Shown piece by piece: positions 49,506 through 58,952 of a stretch of DNA of 64,000 nucleotides. The DNA comes from Roseibium sp. Sym1. Lineage in GTDB: Bacteria; Pseudomonadota; Alphaproteobacteria; Rhizobiales; Stappiaceae. The notes beneath the pieces were generated by a model. That model was not told the origin of the DNA. It saw only the letters and a program-made list of their open reading frames with translations, and did not search any database. Both the position numbers and the translations under genes were made by a program. Where the stretch lies: assembly GCF_027359675.1 (NCBI RefSeq), contig NZ_CP114786.1, forward strand, positions 1,178,001-1,242,000, given 5' to 3'. Each line of letters begins with the position of its first letter. The first letter of the stretch is position 1.

Positions 49506-51065
49506 TCAGGCGGCACCCGCCGCTTCCCTGGCCTCTGCATCTCTGAGAATTTTGCGATTGACCTTGCCTGCCGGGGTTTTCGGCAGGGACTTCACGAACT
49601 CGACCTGGCGCGGGTATTCGTGCCGGCTGAGATTGTTGCGAACGAGATCCTGGATCTCGTGAACCAGGTCGCCGGCCTCCGCGCCCTTCAGGACGATGAA
49701 GGCCTTGACGACCTGTCCGCGCACCGCGTCGGGAACACCGATCGCGGCGGCTTCCGCGACGGCGGGATGGCGCAGGATGGTGTCTTCGATCTCGACCGCG
49801 CTCATGGTCCAGCCCGCGGAAATGATGACATCGTCCGCGCGGCCGGCATGATAGAAATAGCCGTCCTCGTCGACGCGGCCGAGATCCTTGGTCGGGAACC
49901 ACTCGTCCTTCCGCCGCAGCATCAGTTCACCGATTTCGCCCGGCGCCGACGGCTTGCCGTTCGCATCGTGAACCGCGACTTCCACGCCCGGAACCGGCTT
50001 GCCGAGAGACCCTTCCCTGACCTCGAAATCCTCCGCGCCAGGATAATTGGCGAGGATGACACCGATTTCCGTGGTGCCGTACATGCTGCACACCTTGGTG
50101 CCGAACAGCCGTTCGATGTAGCGCGCGGTTTCGCTGTCGATCGGCTCGCCGGTGAACGAGAGCTTCTTGAAGGCGTAGGTGTGGTTTTCCGCCTCCCCGC
50201 AATTGCGCATCATCCGGTAATGGGTGGCGGCCGCGGAGAGATTGGTGATTTCGAAATCCGACAGGGCCTTCAGCAGCCGAACCGGATCGAATTTACCGCT
50301 GAACGTTCCCGTGCCCACGCCCAGGGCGAGCGGGGCCAGGGTGCCGTGCCAGAGCCCGTGCCCCCAGGCCGGAGATGACGGGCAGAAGAACCGGTCGCCG
50401 GGCCTGACACCCGTTGCATATAGCGCGGCGACCATCAGTGTGACGATGGAGCGATGATTGTGACGTACGGCTGCCGGTAGAAGCCGGGTGGTGCCGGACG
50501 TATATTGCAGGACAGCGAGGTCTTCGCCACTTGTGTCCCACGCGAAGTGCTCGGGGAACGCGGCCAGGTCTTCCAGGAACGCCTCGTCGATGACAACGAC
50601 ATCCTTGGCGCCCGCTTCTTCCGCTTCCGCCGCCTTTTCCACGTTGGTGAAAACCAGTTCCGGTGTGCAGTCGTCCAGCCGAAGCCGGATGCCTTCCGGT
50701 CCGAACAGGGTGAACATGGGAACGGCAACCGCGCCCGCCTTGATGACGCCGAAAATGGCGCAATAGAACGCCAGGGACGGCTCGATCATGACCGCGACCC
50801 GGTCGCCCTTCTCGAGGCCGCGCCCTTTCAGGTAATGCGCGACCTGCGAGGACCGGCGGCTGAGTTCATCGAACGTGATCAGTTCGTCGTGACCTTCGGC
50901 ATGCGCGATACGAAGCGCGACCTTGTCGCCATCCACGTGCCGGTCGACACATTCATGCGCAATGTTCAGCCGGTTCCTGTCTCCGTCGAAGAGCTCCCAA
51001 AGCGCCGCATTCGAGAAATGCCCGATGGCATCTGAATAGGACGTGTACTCCGTCAGCCGCGTCAT
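49506..51065 (-). CDS. Acyl-CoA synthetase (AMP-dependent, acetyl-CoA-synthetase-like)
   Basis: A 519-residue ANL enzyme. Motifs: LQYTSGTTRLLPAAVRHNH (A3), SMYGTTEIG (A5), KDLGRVDEDGYFYHAGRADD (A7/A8) and KTPAGKVNRK (catalytic Lys, A10). The phosphate loop departs from TSGTTGxPKG. It should convert the imported carboxylate to its CoA thioester. It is the first gene of the minus unit, divergent from iclR, with GGGAGGAAG before ATG. Confidence 0.92.
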   Translation of the reverse strand: MTRLTEYTSYSDAIGHFSNAALWELFDGDRNRLNIAHECVDRHVDGDKVALRIAHAEGHDELITFDELSRRSSQVAHYLKGRGLEKGDRVAVMIEPSLAFYCAIFGVIKAGAVAVPMFTLFGPEGIRLRLDDCTPELVFTNVEKAAEAEEAGAKDVVVIDEAFLEDLAAFPEHFAWDTSGEDLAVLQYTSGTTRLLPAAVRHNHRSIVTLMVAALYATGVRPGDRFFCPSSPAWGHGLWHGTLAPLALGVGTGTFSGKFDPVRLLKALSDFEITNLSAAATHYRMMRNCGEAENHTYAFKKLSFTGEPIDSETARYIERLFGTKVCSMYGTTEIGVILANYPGAEDFEVREGSLGKPVPGVEVAVHDANGKPSAPGEIGELMLRRKDEWFPTKDLGRVDEDGYFYHAGRADDVIISAGWTMSAVEIEDTILRHPAVAEAAAIGVPDAVRGQVVKAFIVLKGAEAGDLVHEIQDLVRNNLSRHEYPRQVEFVKSLPKTPAGKVNRKILRDAEAREAAGAA

Positions 51066-51120
51066 GCGCTTGCTTCCTCCCAAACCTTTTTCGATTGGAC
51101 GGCAAAGCGTCCCAACCACG

Positions 51121-51184
51121 TTGACAAGGCTAGGGGCGACAGATGATTATTGTCAATATGATTCTTTTATTGTATATAGACAAT
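51121..51184. promoter_or_regulatory. Divergent promoter/operator between CoA ligase and IclR genes
   Basis: TTGACA at 51121-51126 with GATTAT/TGATTA 17-18 bases later is a possible plus-strand promoter. ATTGTATATAGACAAT (51169-51184) has ATTGT/ACAAT arms, and another ATTGTC is at 51149-51154. This pair is a candidate IclR operator controlling both directions. Confidence 0.45.
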
Positions 51185-51209
51185 GAAATCAAGTCATACA
51201 GGTGAAGAC

Positions 51210-51992
51210 ATGCAGGACGCAAAAAAGGGCATTCGAAAACGGCAGGTCCCGGCGGTCACGCGCGCGGTTGCCATCCTCCGGCAACTGGCCAGGGAGCCGG
51301 AGCCGGTGGGCGTCAACCCGCTGGCGCGCTCCCTGGGCCTGATCCCCAGCACCTGCCTGCATATTCTGCGCGCGCTGCAGGATGAGGGGCTTGTCGTGTT
51401 CGACCCGGAAAAGAAGTTGTATTCCATAGGCTTGGGCATTCTTCCCCTGGCCCGCTCCGCCTTGCAGCGCAACAGCTTCACCACCCTGGTCCAGCCCCAT
51501 CTCGACCAGCTGTCCGAAGAGTTCGGCGTGACCGGAATCGCGACCCAATTGACGGACCCCGTGCACATGGTCGTGGTCGCCATGTCCCAGTCCAGCATGC
51601 CCTTCCGCCTGCAGGTGGACCTGGGCAGCCGTTTCCCCGCGCTCATCAGCGCGACTGGACGCTGTTTTGCCGCCTTCAACCGTGTGGACGATGCGAAACT
51701 GCGCGCGGATTTCGACGAGCTGAGCTGGGATCATCCGCCGGCTTACGAGACCTGGCTGGCAGAAGTGACCAGTGCCCGGAAAAACGGCTACGCGGTCGAT
51801 TCGGGGACCTACATTTCCGGTGTTACCGTCGTTGCGGTCCCCATGTTCGACACAAGGGGCCAGATGTTCCGTAGCCTGGTGGCGATCGGTATTTCCGAAC
51901 GCATCCAGGCAACGGGCGCAGACAGGATCGCGGAGAAAATGCTCGCCTATCGCGACGAGATCTCGAAAAGCCAGATGGAATTGGGAGGATAG
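51210..51992 (+). CDS. IclR-family transcriptional regulator
   Basis: A 260-residue regulator with an N-terminal winged helix (TRAVAILRQLAREP to GLIPSTCLHILRALQDEG) and a C-terminal IclR effector domain (GRCFAAFNR, YAVDSGTYISGVTVVAVPMFD). It probably senses the imported acid or its CoA ester and controls the divergent CoA ligase unit and its own unit. The start at 51210 has AGGTG upstream; the ATG at 51183 lies inside the operator candidate and lacks a ribosome site. Confidence 0.93.
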   Translation: MQDAKKGIRKRQVPAVTRAVAILRQLAREPEPVGVNPLARSLGLIPSTCLHILRALQDEGLVVFDPEKKLYSIGLGILPLARSALQRNSFTTLVQPHLDQLSEEFGVTGIATQLTDPVHMVVVAMSQSSMPFRLQVDLGSRFPALISATGRCFAAFNRVDDAKLRADFDELSWDHPPAYETWLAEVTSARKNGYAVDSGTYISGVTVVAVPMFDTRGQMFRSLVAIGISERIQATGADRIAEKMLAYRDEISKSQMELGG

Positions 51993-51995
51993 GCA

Positions 51996-52445
51996 ATGAC
52001 CGGTGCGGGCGAAGATGAGTGCGGCGAGGTGACCGGCTGGAAACCTCTGGAAATCGGTGGCTTCATGGACGGTATCGGACCGCTGCTGGCCACGCGTTCA
52101 CAGGAGGAATGGCGATACGGGCTCGATACGGATGCCCGGCACCTCAATCCGATCGGGCTGGTCCACGGCGGTGTGACCGCAAGCCTGATCGATCACGCCT
52201 TTGCCATGGTCGCCTGGGAGGCAAGCGGACGCGCGCCGACGGCAACCGTGCAGATGGACATCAGGTATCTGGGCGCCGCAAGAAAAGGCGACCGGCTGGA
52301 AGCCAGCGCGGTCATCCGGCACCGGACCGGATCCATGCTGTTCCTCGATGCTGACGTCCAAGCCGCAGGCCGGGCAGTCGCAAGCGCATCCGCCATCATG
52401 AAAATCATCCGCCCCAGTTCTGGCGCTTCCAGGGACACACAATGA
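51996..52445 (+). CDS. PaaI-type hotdog thioesterase
   Basis: A 149-residue hotdog protein with the PaaI/YbgC-type signature HLNPIGLVHGGVTASLIDHA and VQMDIRYLGAARKGDRL. It hydrolyses acyl- or aryl-CoA thioesters, perhaps relieving CoA trapping in this pathway. It starts 3 bases after iclR and overlaps the CoA-transferase start (ATGA). Confidence 0.9.
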   Translation: MTGAGEDECGEVTGWKPLEIGGFMDGIGPLLATRSQEEWRYGLDTDARHLNPIGLVHGGVTASLIDHAFAMVAWEASGRAPTATVQMDIRYLGAARKGDRLEASAVIRHRTGSMLFLDADVQAAGRAVASASAIMKIIRPSSGASRDTQ

Positions 52446-53704
52446 CCGCGAACAAGACAGAAGATACCCAAGCTCCCCGGTCCGGACCTCTCGCCGGTCT
52501 GAAGATCCTGGATTTCTCGCGGATCTTGTCCGGCCCCTATGCCAGCATGGTCCTGGCGGACATGGGGGCGGAGGTGATCAAGGTCGAGCCCGTCGGAACG
52601 GGGGACGAGACGCGGAACTTCCCGCCTTTCCAAGGCCCGCTCAGCCACTATTACATTGCCCTCAACCGCAGCAAGAAGAGCCTTGCGCTGAACCTGAAGA
52701 CGGAAGAAGGCATTGAAATCGCGAAGCAACTGGCGGCCGGTTGCGACATTGTCCTGGAGAATTTCAGGCCAGGCGTGATGGACCGGCTCGGGCTCGGCTA
52801 CGAGACCTTGCGCGCCGGCAATCCCGGCCTGATCTATTGTTCCATTACCGGCTTCGGCACGGAAAGTCCGCTGGCGGACAAACCTGCCTTCGACATCGTC
52901 GCGCAGGCCCTGTCCGGTGTCATGAGCATCAACCGGGAACCGGGCGCCGCCCCCAACAAGCTGGGCCTGCCCCTTGGCGACATGGCGGGCAGCATCTTTT
53001 CCGTTTTCGGCATCCTGGCCGCCCTCCACCAGCGCTCCGTCACCGGTCTCGGACAACGTGTCGACGTCGCCATGCTTGACGGTCTGATCGCCATGCTGGG
53101 CTACCTGTCCCAGATCTACTTCGTCACCGGTTCCGCGCCTCAGCCCGTTGGAACCCAGCATCCGAGCATCGTTCCCTACGGGTCGTTCGCAACCCGTGAC
53201 GGCCACGTTATCGTTGCCTGCCTGACAGACCGTTTCTGGAAAAATTTCGCCAACTGCCTCGAGCTGGGCCATCTGATCGAAGATCCGCGCTTTGCGCTCT
53301 ACCAGGACCGCCTGACCAACAGGAACGAGCTGGAGCCGCTCATCAACGCACGCATGAGCGCGCACTCGACCGACTATTGGCTCGACAGGCTGACACGCTT
53401 CGACGTTCCGAATGCGCCGATCCTGGACGTCGCGGAGGCCCTTGAGCAGGACCATGTCAAGGCGCGGGACCTTGTCGAAACCGTTTCACATCCTCTCGCC
53501 GGAGATCTGCGTCTGGTCAAAAACCCGGTCCTGTTTGACGGTCGGTCCCAGGCCCCCTCCAGCGCACCGTCCGTGCTTGGCGAGGACAGCCTGACAATCC
53601 TGCAGGAACAGTTGGGTTTCAGCCGGGACGCGGTGGAGCGGTTGGTCCGGGAAAAGGTCATTGAATGCGGTACCTACCGGGAAGACGAGCTCATCAAGGA
53701 ATAA
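52442..53704 (+). CDS. Class III CoA-transferase (CaiB/BaiF family)
   Basis: A 420-residue enzyme with the N-terminal family motif LDFSRILSGPYASMVLADMGAEVIKVE (quoted in parts: residues 24-50), the catalytic Asp in LPLGDMAGSIFSVFGIL and the C-terminal RFDVPNAPILDVAEAL. It moves CoA between carboxylates, giving an alternative to the ATP-dependent ligase. Translationally coupled to the thioesterase. Confidence 0.93.
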   Translation: MTANKTEDTQAPRSGPLAGLKILDFSRILSGPYASMVLADMGAEVIKVEPVGTGDETRNFPPFQGPLSHYYIALNRSKKSLALNLKTEEGIEIAKQLAAGCDIVLENFRPGVMDRLGLGYETLRAGNPGLIYCSITGFGTESPLADKPAFDIVAQALSGVMSINREPGAAPNKLGLPLGDMAGSIFSVFGILAALHQRSVTGLGQRVDVAMLDGLIAMLGYLSQIYFVTGSAPQPVGTQHPSIVPYGSFATRDGHVIVACLTDRFWKNFANCLELGHLIEDPRFALYQDRLTNRNELEPLINARMSAHSTDYWLDRLTRFDVPNAPILDVAEALEQDHVKARDLVETVSHPLAGDLRLVKNPVLFDGRSQAPSSAPSVLGEDSLTILQEQLGFSRDAVERLVREKVIECGTYREDELIKE

Positions 53705-53756
53705 GGGCCTGGAGAGCCGGTTTCACCGCTCCAGCCGGCAGAGTGCCGGTCACCCG

Positions 53757-54503
53757 TCACGCCAGGGTCAGACAAACTTCCGAAATGTCCGCCCAACAGG
53801 CTTTCCAGGCTGACGCGGAACCGCAGGCCTGCATTCCCGTCATGGAGCCCGTGAGCACCCATTGTCCCGCCTTGAAGCCGCCAAGCCTGTCACCGCCGGC
53901 ATTCGCATAGGCCAGCAGGGATCCGACCGGATCGATGTCGACCGGAGTGAAGGGCTCGGGCTCTCCGTCCCTGAAAAGCGTTGTCTGCGTGACCGGCGAA
54001 GCGGACAGGACTTCCAGCGGGGCCGGATCTCCGATCACCATGCCGTCATTGGCGAAACAATCCGCGAGGCGCTCCGGAAAGCTCAGGTCTCCGGCGGTCA
54101 GCCGCCAGTCGACGAGTTCAAACGCAATGGCGAAGGCCTCCACGCAGGCGCGCACCTCTTGACGTGAATACGGTCTCTCCGGCCGGCACGGCAGATCCCG
54201 TCCCAGCTTGAGAGCAATCTCGGTTTCCAGCCGGTTGGCGGTGCCGACAGTCGCGGGCGAGGTCAGGATCCGGTCGCCGAACACCGGCGCGGCGGCGGGA
54301 CCGAGCGGGCCCGAGGCGGAAACCTTCCAGTGCATCCCGTCCGTCGCGGCGGCACGCGCGAGCCGAGCCTGTATCTCGTAGGCCTCAGCCGGTGTTTGCG
54401 GACGGACATGGTCCGGGAGGCGTTCCATGGCCGCGTGCTGCGCGCGCAGGCCCGCAAGGATGTCGACCGCGTTCGCGATCCGCGTTTCCTTCGTGGTGTT
54501 CAC
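53757..54503 (-). CDS. 2-keto-4-pentenoate hydratase/oxaloacetate-decarboxylase-like protein (MhpD family)
   Basis: A 248-residue protein of the MhpD/HpcG family: Glu-rich metal motif NRLETEIALKLGRDL, FAIAFELVDWR and LGGFKAGQWVLTGSMTG near the C-terminus. The family hydrates 2-hydroxypenta-2,4-dienoate types or decarboxylates 4-oxalocrotonate in meta-cleavage pathways. The start is a GTG (54503) two bases after the amidase stop, with GGGAG/GAGG upstream. It is the last gene of the GntR-controlled unit. Confidence 0.85.
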   Translation of the reverse strand: MNTTKETRIANAVDILAGLRAQHAAMERLPDHVRPQTPAEAYEIQARLARAAATDGMHWKVSASGPLGPAAAPVFGDRILTSPATVGTANRLETEIALKLGRDLPCRPERPYSRQEVRACVEAFAIAFELVDWRLTAGDLSFPERLADCFANDGMVIGDPAPLEVLSASPVTQTTLFRDGEPEPFTPVDIDPVGSLLAYANAGGDRLGGFKAGQWVLTGSMTGMQACGSASAWKACWADISEVCLTLA

Positions 54504-54507
54504 GGCC

Positions 54508-55926
54508 TCAGCTCCCTTCCCCGACAGGTGGCCAGGAGGCATGCCACGAATGAGACTTCTCGTATTGCCTGGCCAGCCTCATCAGGAGCCAGTCGCGATT
54601 GTGCGCGCCGACAAGCTGAACGCCGATCGGCAGGCCGTTTGCCGACGGCGACGCAGGCAACGCGATGGCCGGATGTCCGATGGCATTCACCCAGCCCGTG
54701 TAGACGGCGTGACCGCGTGGCCCCACGGGCCTGCCGTCGATTTCCGGCGGAAAATCCGAACCGACAGGCCAGGGCATTGCCGCGGAGGCGGGAGTGAGGA
54801 TGACGTCGCAGGTTTCAAAGAAACAAGCGGCTTCCTCACGCAGGCGCGCAATGCCGTCCAGAATGTCGAAGAGCTCGTCCGAGCCGACCTGCCTGCTCGC
54901 CTCCGCGATCTCCCGGTATTTCGGGCTGGCGGCTTCGAAACGGGTCCCCAGCGTCCGCGCCAGGAACCCGAGACCGGCCTGACCGATCCTGGTCCAGCCC
55001 GCATTCAGGCCGGAGAGGTCAAACGGCATTGGCCCTTGCGACACGTGATGGCCCAGGGCCTGCAGACGCTCCGCGAAGGCCCGTGTGCTTGCGGCAATTT
55101 CCGGATCCAGCGGGGCGTCGCCCAGCCGCTCGACACAAAGGATCCTGAGCGGAGGGGGACCGGTGTCCAGCGCGACATGACGATCCGGCTCTTCGGGCAA
55201 CCTGGATCTGGGATCCGCAGCGTGCGGCCCCTCCATCGCGGTAAAAAGCATGGCGGACGACGTGACATCGCGGGTGATCGGCCCGACCACCTCCATGTCG
55301 AGCAGAACCTGCGGCAGGGTCTGTGCGCGCGCGATCCGGCCAATGGTCGGCTTCAGTCCGAACAGGCCCGTGTAACCGCACGGGCGCCGGATCGAGCCGC
55401 CGCCGTCTGTTCCGAGCGCGGCCGGGAAGATCCCGGCGGCGACTCCGGCAACCGAGCCGCCGCTGGAGCCGCCCGGCGTAACCGCCAGGTTCCAGGGATT
55501 TGGTGTCGTGCCGAACAGCGGATTGCTGGTGAAGCCTTCGAGCGTGAACTCGGGAACATTGGTCTTGCCCAGCACGATCATTCCCGCGGCTTTCAGCCGC
55601 TCGACAGGTGTTTCGTCCGTTTCGGGAAGGTAGTCAGAATAGACCGGGCTGCCCCAGGTCGTGCGCAGCCCCTTGGTCAGGATGTTGTCCTTGACGGCGA
55701 TGGGTATGCCATCGAGCGGCCCCAGCACCTTTCCTGCCTGCCGTCGCCGATCGCTTTCAGCCGCCTCGTTCAGCGCTTCCGCATTTTCCGTGACCAGGGC
55801 ATTCAGCACCGGATGGAGCCTTCTCGACCGCTCCTGGAACCCGCGGACCAGTTCGAGGGACGTCGTCGCACCGGCGGCCAGGTCGCGGCTCAGTTGATCG
55901 AGAGGTTTTCGCCAGAAATCCGTCAT
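54508..55926 (-). CDS. Amidase (amidase-signature family)
   Basis: A 472-residue amidase with the Ser-cisSer-Lys triad: Lys in GIPIAVKDNI (about residue 80), TPGGSSGGSVAGVAAG (cis-Ser region) and the nucleophile Ser in LGTDGGGSIRRPCG. It hydrolyses an amide, releasing ammonia or an amine; clustered with a TRAP importer and a hydratase-type enzyme it likely degrades an imported amide or a cyclic-imide-derived compound. Its ATG shares one base with the dctM stop. Confidence 0.93.
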   Translation of the reverse strand: MTDFWRKPLDQLSRDLAAGATTSLELVRGFQERSRRLHPVLNALVTENAEALNEAAESDRRRQAGKVLGPLDGIPIAVKDNILTKGLRTTWGSPVYSDYLPETDETPVERLKAAGMIVLGKTNVPEFTLEGFTSNPLFGTTPNPWNLAVTPGGSSGGSVAGVAAGIFPAALGTDGGGSIRRPCGYTGLFGLKPTIGRIARAQTLPQVLLDMEVVGPITRDVTSSAMLFTAMEGPHAADPRSRLPEEPDRHVALDTGPPPLRILCVERLGDAPLDPEIAASTRAFAERLQALGHHVSQGPMPFDLSGLNAGWTRIGQAGLGFLARTLGTRFEAASPKYREIAEASRQVGSDELFDILDGIARLREEAACFFETCDVILTPASAAMPWPVGSDFPPEIDGRPVGPRGHAVYTGWVNAIGHPAIALPASPSANGLPIGVQLVGAHNRDWLLMRLARQYEKSHSWHASWPPVGEGS

Positions 55927-57218
55927 CAGAACATGGACCTCGGCAACCAGAGCGCAATGTCGGGCACAAGGATCATCAGGAACGTGAACGCCAGCATGAT
56001 CAGGACATAGGGAACCGCTCCCCTGACGACATCCATGAAGGGACCGCCGTCCAGGCGGACACCATGCACAACGTAAAGGTTCATTCCGACCGGTGGTGTG
56101 ATCAGGCCGAGTTCGCACATCAGGACGACGAATATCCCGAACCAGATCGGATCTATACCTGCCGCCGTGATGACGGGCACGGCAATCGGAATGGTGAGCA
56201 CCTGCATGGACAGCACATCCATGAACATGCCGAGCACGAGATAGAAGACAACCAGGGCCAGAAGCAGGCCAAAGGCGGATAGCCCGAGCGAAGCGATCCA
56301 GCTGGTCATCGACTGCGCCGCGCCGGTCAGGGACAGCGTCACGTTCAGCATGAAGGCACTTGTCACGATCAGCAGGACCATGCCGGTTGTCTTGGCCGTC
56401 TGCATGAAGCAGCGGTTCAGGAACTCGATGCTGAGCCGCCCGTGCAGAACCACGAAAACAAGGGCCGTCGTGACGCCGAGCGCGGCCGATTCCGTCGGGG
56501 TGGCGATGCCGGCATAGATGCTGCCGATCACGATCACGAAGATCACGATCGGCGGGATCAGCGCGGTGGACGCCCTTATCTTTTCCGACAAGGGTATGGT
56601 GACGGCGGCCTGGGCCCTCTCATGGCGGTGATTGAACGCGATATAGGCCATGAAACACAGCGTCAGCAGCATTCCGGGAACGATCCCGGCGACGAACAAC
56701 TGGCCGATCGACTGCTCCGCCATGGAGCCGTAGACCAGCAGATTGACACTCGGCGGAATGAGAATACCGAGCGTTCCGCCGGCGGCAAGACTGCCCAGCG
56801 ACTTGGCCTTGTCGTATCCGCGTGAATCGAGTGTCGGCATGGCAACCGTACCGATCGTGGCCGCCGTTGCCACCGAAGACCCGGACGTGGCCGAGAACAG
56901 CGCGCAACAGCCGATATTGGTATGCAGCAGACCGCCCGGCAGCACGCCCAGCCAGAGTGACATTGTGCCGTACATCCGGTCCGCAATGCCGCTGCGCAGC
57001 AACAGCTCGCCAAGCAGGATGAAGAGCGGGATCGCGGTGAGCAGGTTTTCGTTCTGAACACCCCAGACGACGGCGCCCATGCTTTCCACCAGCGGCCAGC
57101 CGAAGGCGAGCACGCCGCCGACGATGCCGGCGATTGCCATGACGGCAGCGATGGGCATGCCCGCCAGCATGATGGCGAGCATGAGAAAGAACGCGATGAG
57201 AATCGTTGAAACGGCCAT
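55926..57218 (-). CDS. dctM: TRAP transporter large permease, DctM (second system)
   Basis: A 430-residue membrane protein with about 12 TM helices and DctM motifs: MPIAAVMAIAGIVGG, IPLFILLGELLLRSG, SATSGSSVATAATIGTVAMP, IPPSVNLLVYGSMAE and LITPPVGMNLYVVHG. The neighbouring dctQ lies 6 bases upstream. Confidence 0.95.
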   Translation of the reverse strand: MAVSTILIAFFLMLAIMLAGMPIAAVMAIAGIVGGVLAFGWPLVESMGAVVWGVQNENLLTAIPLFILLGELLLRSGIADRMYGTMSLWLGVLPGGLLHTNIGCCALFSATSGSSVATAATIGTVAMPTLDSRGYDKAKSLGSLAAGGTLGILIPPSVNLLVYGSMAEQSIGQLFVAGIVPGMLLTLCFMAYIAFNHRHERAQAAVTIPLSEKIRASTALIPPIVIFVIVIGSIYAGIATPTESAALGVTTALVFVVLHGRLSIEFLNRCFMQTAKTTGMVLLIVTSAFMLNVTLSLTGAAQSMTSWIASLGLSAFGLLLALVVFYLVLGMFMDVLSMQVLTIPIAVPVITAAGIDPIWFGIFVVLMCELGLITPPVGMNLYVVHGVRLDGGPFMDVVRGAVPYVLIMLAFTFLMILVPDIALWLPRSMF

Positions 57219-57224
57219 GAGTGT

Positions 57225-57779
57225 CTATCTGCCCTGGAGATCTGCGAGTTCGTCCTTCAGTTCTTCCGAGACCCCCTTCGGGCCGAAGTTGGCGTTCAGC
57301 TTTTCAATCTGGCCGGAAAAAAGAAGGTAAAGCGCGTAGCCCGCCCACAGGACCGCGGTCACGAAAAACGCGCACAGGGCCGCGAACCAGAGCGACTGGG
57401 GGTAGATCAGGGGCGTTGCCCAGGGTGTCGCTGCCGTGCTGCCATATTCCAGTGTGTCGCGGATGACCGGGTAGCAGTAGCGGACGAAAAACACGCCGAA
57501 GGCAAACATGCAAAGGGCGGCCAGGACATTCAAAACCGCCTGCACCCTTGCCGGCAGTTTTTCATGCAGAAAGTCGATCCGGATGTGACCGCGCTCCACC
57601 AAGGCGATGGTGAAGGCCAGAGAACCGCAGATCGCAAGCACGTAACCGCCAAGTTCGTCCGCTCCCTGGAAGGAAAAATTGAAAAGTTTCCGGCTCAGGG
57701 TTTCGAGGGAAACGAACAATGACAGCCCAAGGAGCATCAACCCGAAGGTCCAGCTGACATATCTGATGATGAATTGCAT
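57225..57779 (-). CDS. dctQ: TRAP transporter small permease, DctQ (second system)
   Basis: A 184-residue four-helix membrane protein (TM at about 8-30, 42-64, 82-108, 126-150). FQGADELGGYVLAICGSLAF with the following GHIRIDFL is the DctQ signature. The C-terminal tail after TM4 is charged and cytoplasmic. Confidence 0.92.
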   Translation of the reverse strand: MQFIIRYVSWTFGLMLLGLSLFVSLETLSRKLFNFSFQGADELGGYVLAICGSLAFTIALVERGHIRIDFLHEKLPARVQAVLNVLAALCMFAFGVFFVRYCYPVIRDTLEYGSTAATPWATPLIYPQSLWFAALCAFFVTAVLWAGYALYLLFSGQIEKLNANFGPKGVSEELKDELADLQGR

Positions 57780-57801
57780 GAAGCGCTCGTCCAGTCTTGG
57801 A

Positions 57802-57833
57802 GAAAAACGGCGCGCCGGAAACGGCGCGCCGTT
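57802..57833 (-). terminator. Strong hairpin with T-run between dctP and dctQ
   Basis: AACGGCGCGCCG (57806-57817), loop GAAA, CGGCGCGCCGTT (57822-57833): a perfect 12-base stem followed on the minus strand by TTTTT. It should act as an intrinsic (partial) terminator after the binding-protein gene, lowering expression of the downstream permease, amidase and hydratase genes. Confidence 0.75.
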
Positions 57834-57839
57834 CCGAAA

Positions 57840-58871
57840 TCACATACCCAGGCGCTTGCCGACGGTGGCTTTCCAGTCGTCGGAACAGGTCGGGTTGGTT
57901 GCGTCGCAGACTTCGGCCCAGGCCGGGAAGGACAGTTCCTTGACGGCGTTTTCGACGATGGCCAGGTCTTCCTCGGTGATCGGCACTTCAACAAGGTCAT
58001 AGGGCTTGTTGAGCTCGCACGGCGTCTTGCCGACATTGCACCGCATCGCATCGTCGAACAGTTCTTCGGAATAGGTCCAGATATCGGCCGTCAGCTTGTC
58101 GAACGCGGCTTCGATCTTGGCCTGGTCTTCCGCGCTGAACTTGTTCCAGGTGTCCAGGTTGATGCCGTAGCCGTTGAGTGCGATCTGGAAGGCCAGCGGC
58201 AGCACATGGGTGGTGACTTCCGGCCAGGCCGCCGAGTTCGCGGAGCTGGGCCCGGTGATCGCGCAATCGACGACGCCGCGCGCGAGGGACTGCTGGACTT
58301 CCGTGAACCCGAGCGGAACCGGAGTGCCGCCGACGCTTTCGACGAATTTTGCCAGGTTCTGGTCATAGACGCGGACCTTGTAACCCTTCAGGTCACTGAG
58401 CTTTGAGATCTCCGGCTTGCAGAACAGCACCTGCGGACCAAACGGCCAGATGCCGAGGAGCTTGGTGTTGAACTTTTCCTGAAGGCGCTTGTCGACGATC
58501 TCCGAGAAGTCGGTCATCGTTTTCTTGCCGGCCTCGTAGGTCGGGTTCAGGCCGACAAGGTCGAGACCCAGTATGGTCGGCTCGTCCCGGCTGACCTGGG
58601 ACATGCGCAGGGAAATGATGTTGAACAGGCCGCTCTTCAGAACGCGGAGTTCTTCGGTATCCTTGATGCCGGTGGCGTCGAGCGGCTGGAAGTTCACCTT
58701 CACGTCGAGACCGGTCTCCTCGGCAAAATTCTCGAAGAACGGAACTTCCTGGTTTTTCTGGATCAGTCCGGTGCTTCCCGGCTGCCCAAGCACTTTCAAC
58801 TCGATGGTTTCAGCCGATACAGGTGTGGCCACCAGGCCGCCCAGCGCGAGTGCTGCTAATAGTTGACGCAT
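57840..58871 (-). CDS. dctP: TRAP transporter substrate-binding protein, DctP (second system)
   Basis: A 343-residue periplasmic protein with a signal peptide (MRQLLAALALGGLVATPVSA) and DctP features: DLKGYKVRVYDQNLAKF (Arg), VPLGFTEVQQSLARGVVDC and ITGPSSANSAAW. Two extra Cys pairs near the C-terminus (CNVGKTPC, CDATNPTC) may form disulfides. The start has AAGGAGGG. Gene order P-Q-M is standard here. Confidence 0.94.
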   Translation of the reverse strand: MRQLLAALALGGLVATPVSAETIELKVLGQPGSTGLIQKNQEVPFFENFAEETGLDVKVNFQPLDATGIKDTEELRVLKSGLFNIISLRMSQVSRDEPTILGLDLVGLNPTYEAGKKTMTDFSEIVDKRLQEKFNTKLLGIWPFGPQVLFCKPEISKLSDLKGYKVRVYDQNLAKFVESVGGTPVPLGFTEVQQSLARGVVDCAITGPSSANSAAWPEVTTHVLPLAFQIALNGYGINLDTWNKFSAEDQAKIEAAFDKLTADIWTYSEELFDDAMRCNVGKTPCELNKPYDLVEVPITEEDLAIVENAVKELSFPAWAEVCDATNPTCSDDWKATVGKRLGM

Positions 58872-58952
58872 AACGCCCTCCTTGTTCTGTGACGGAGGGT
58901 GCTCAGCAAGTGCTGTGCCAATTGCTCGGGAAGGCCAGCGCCGGCCGGCTCG

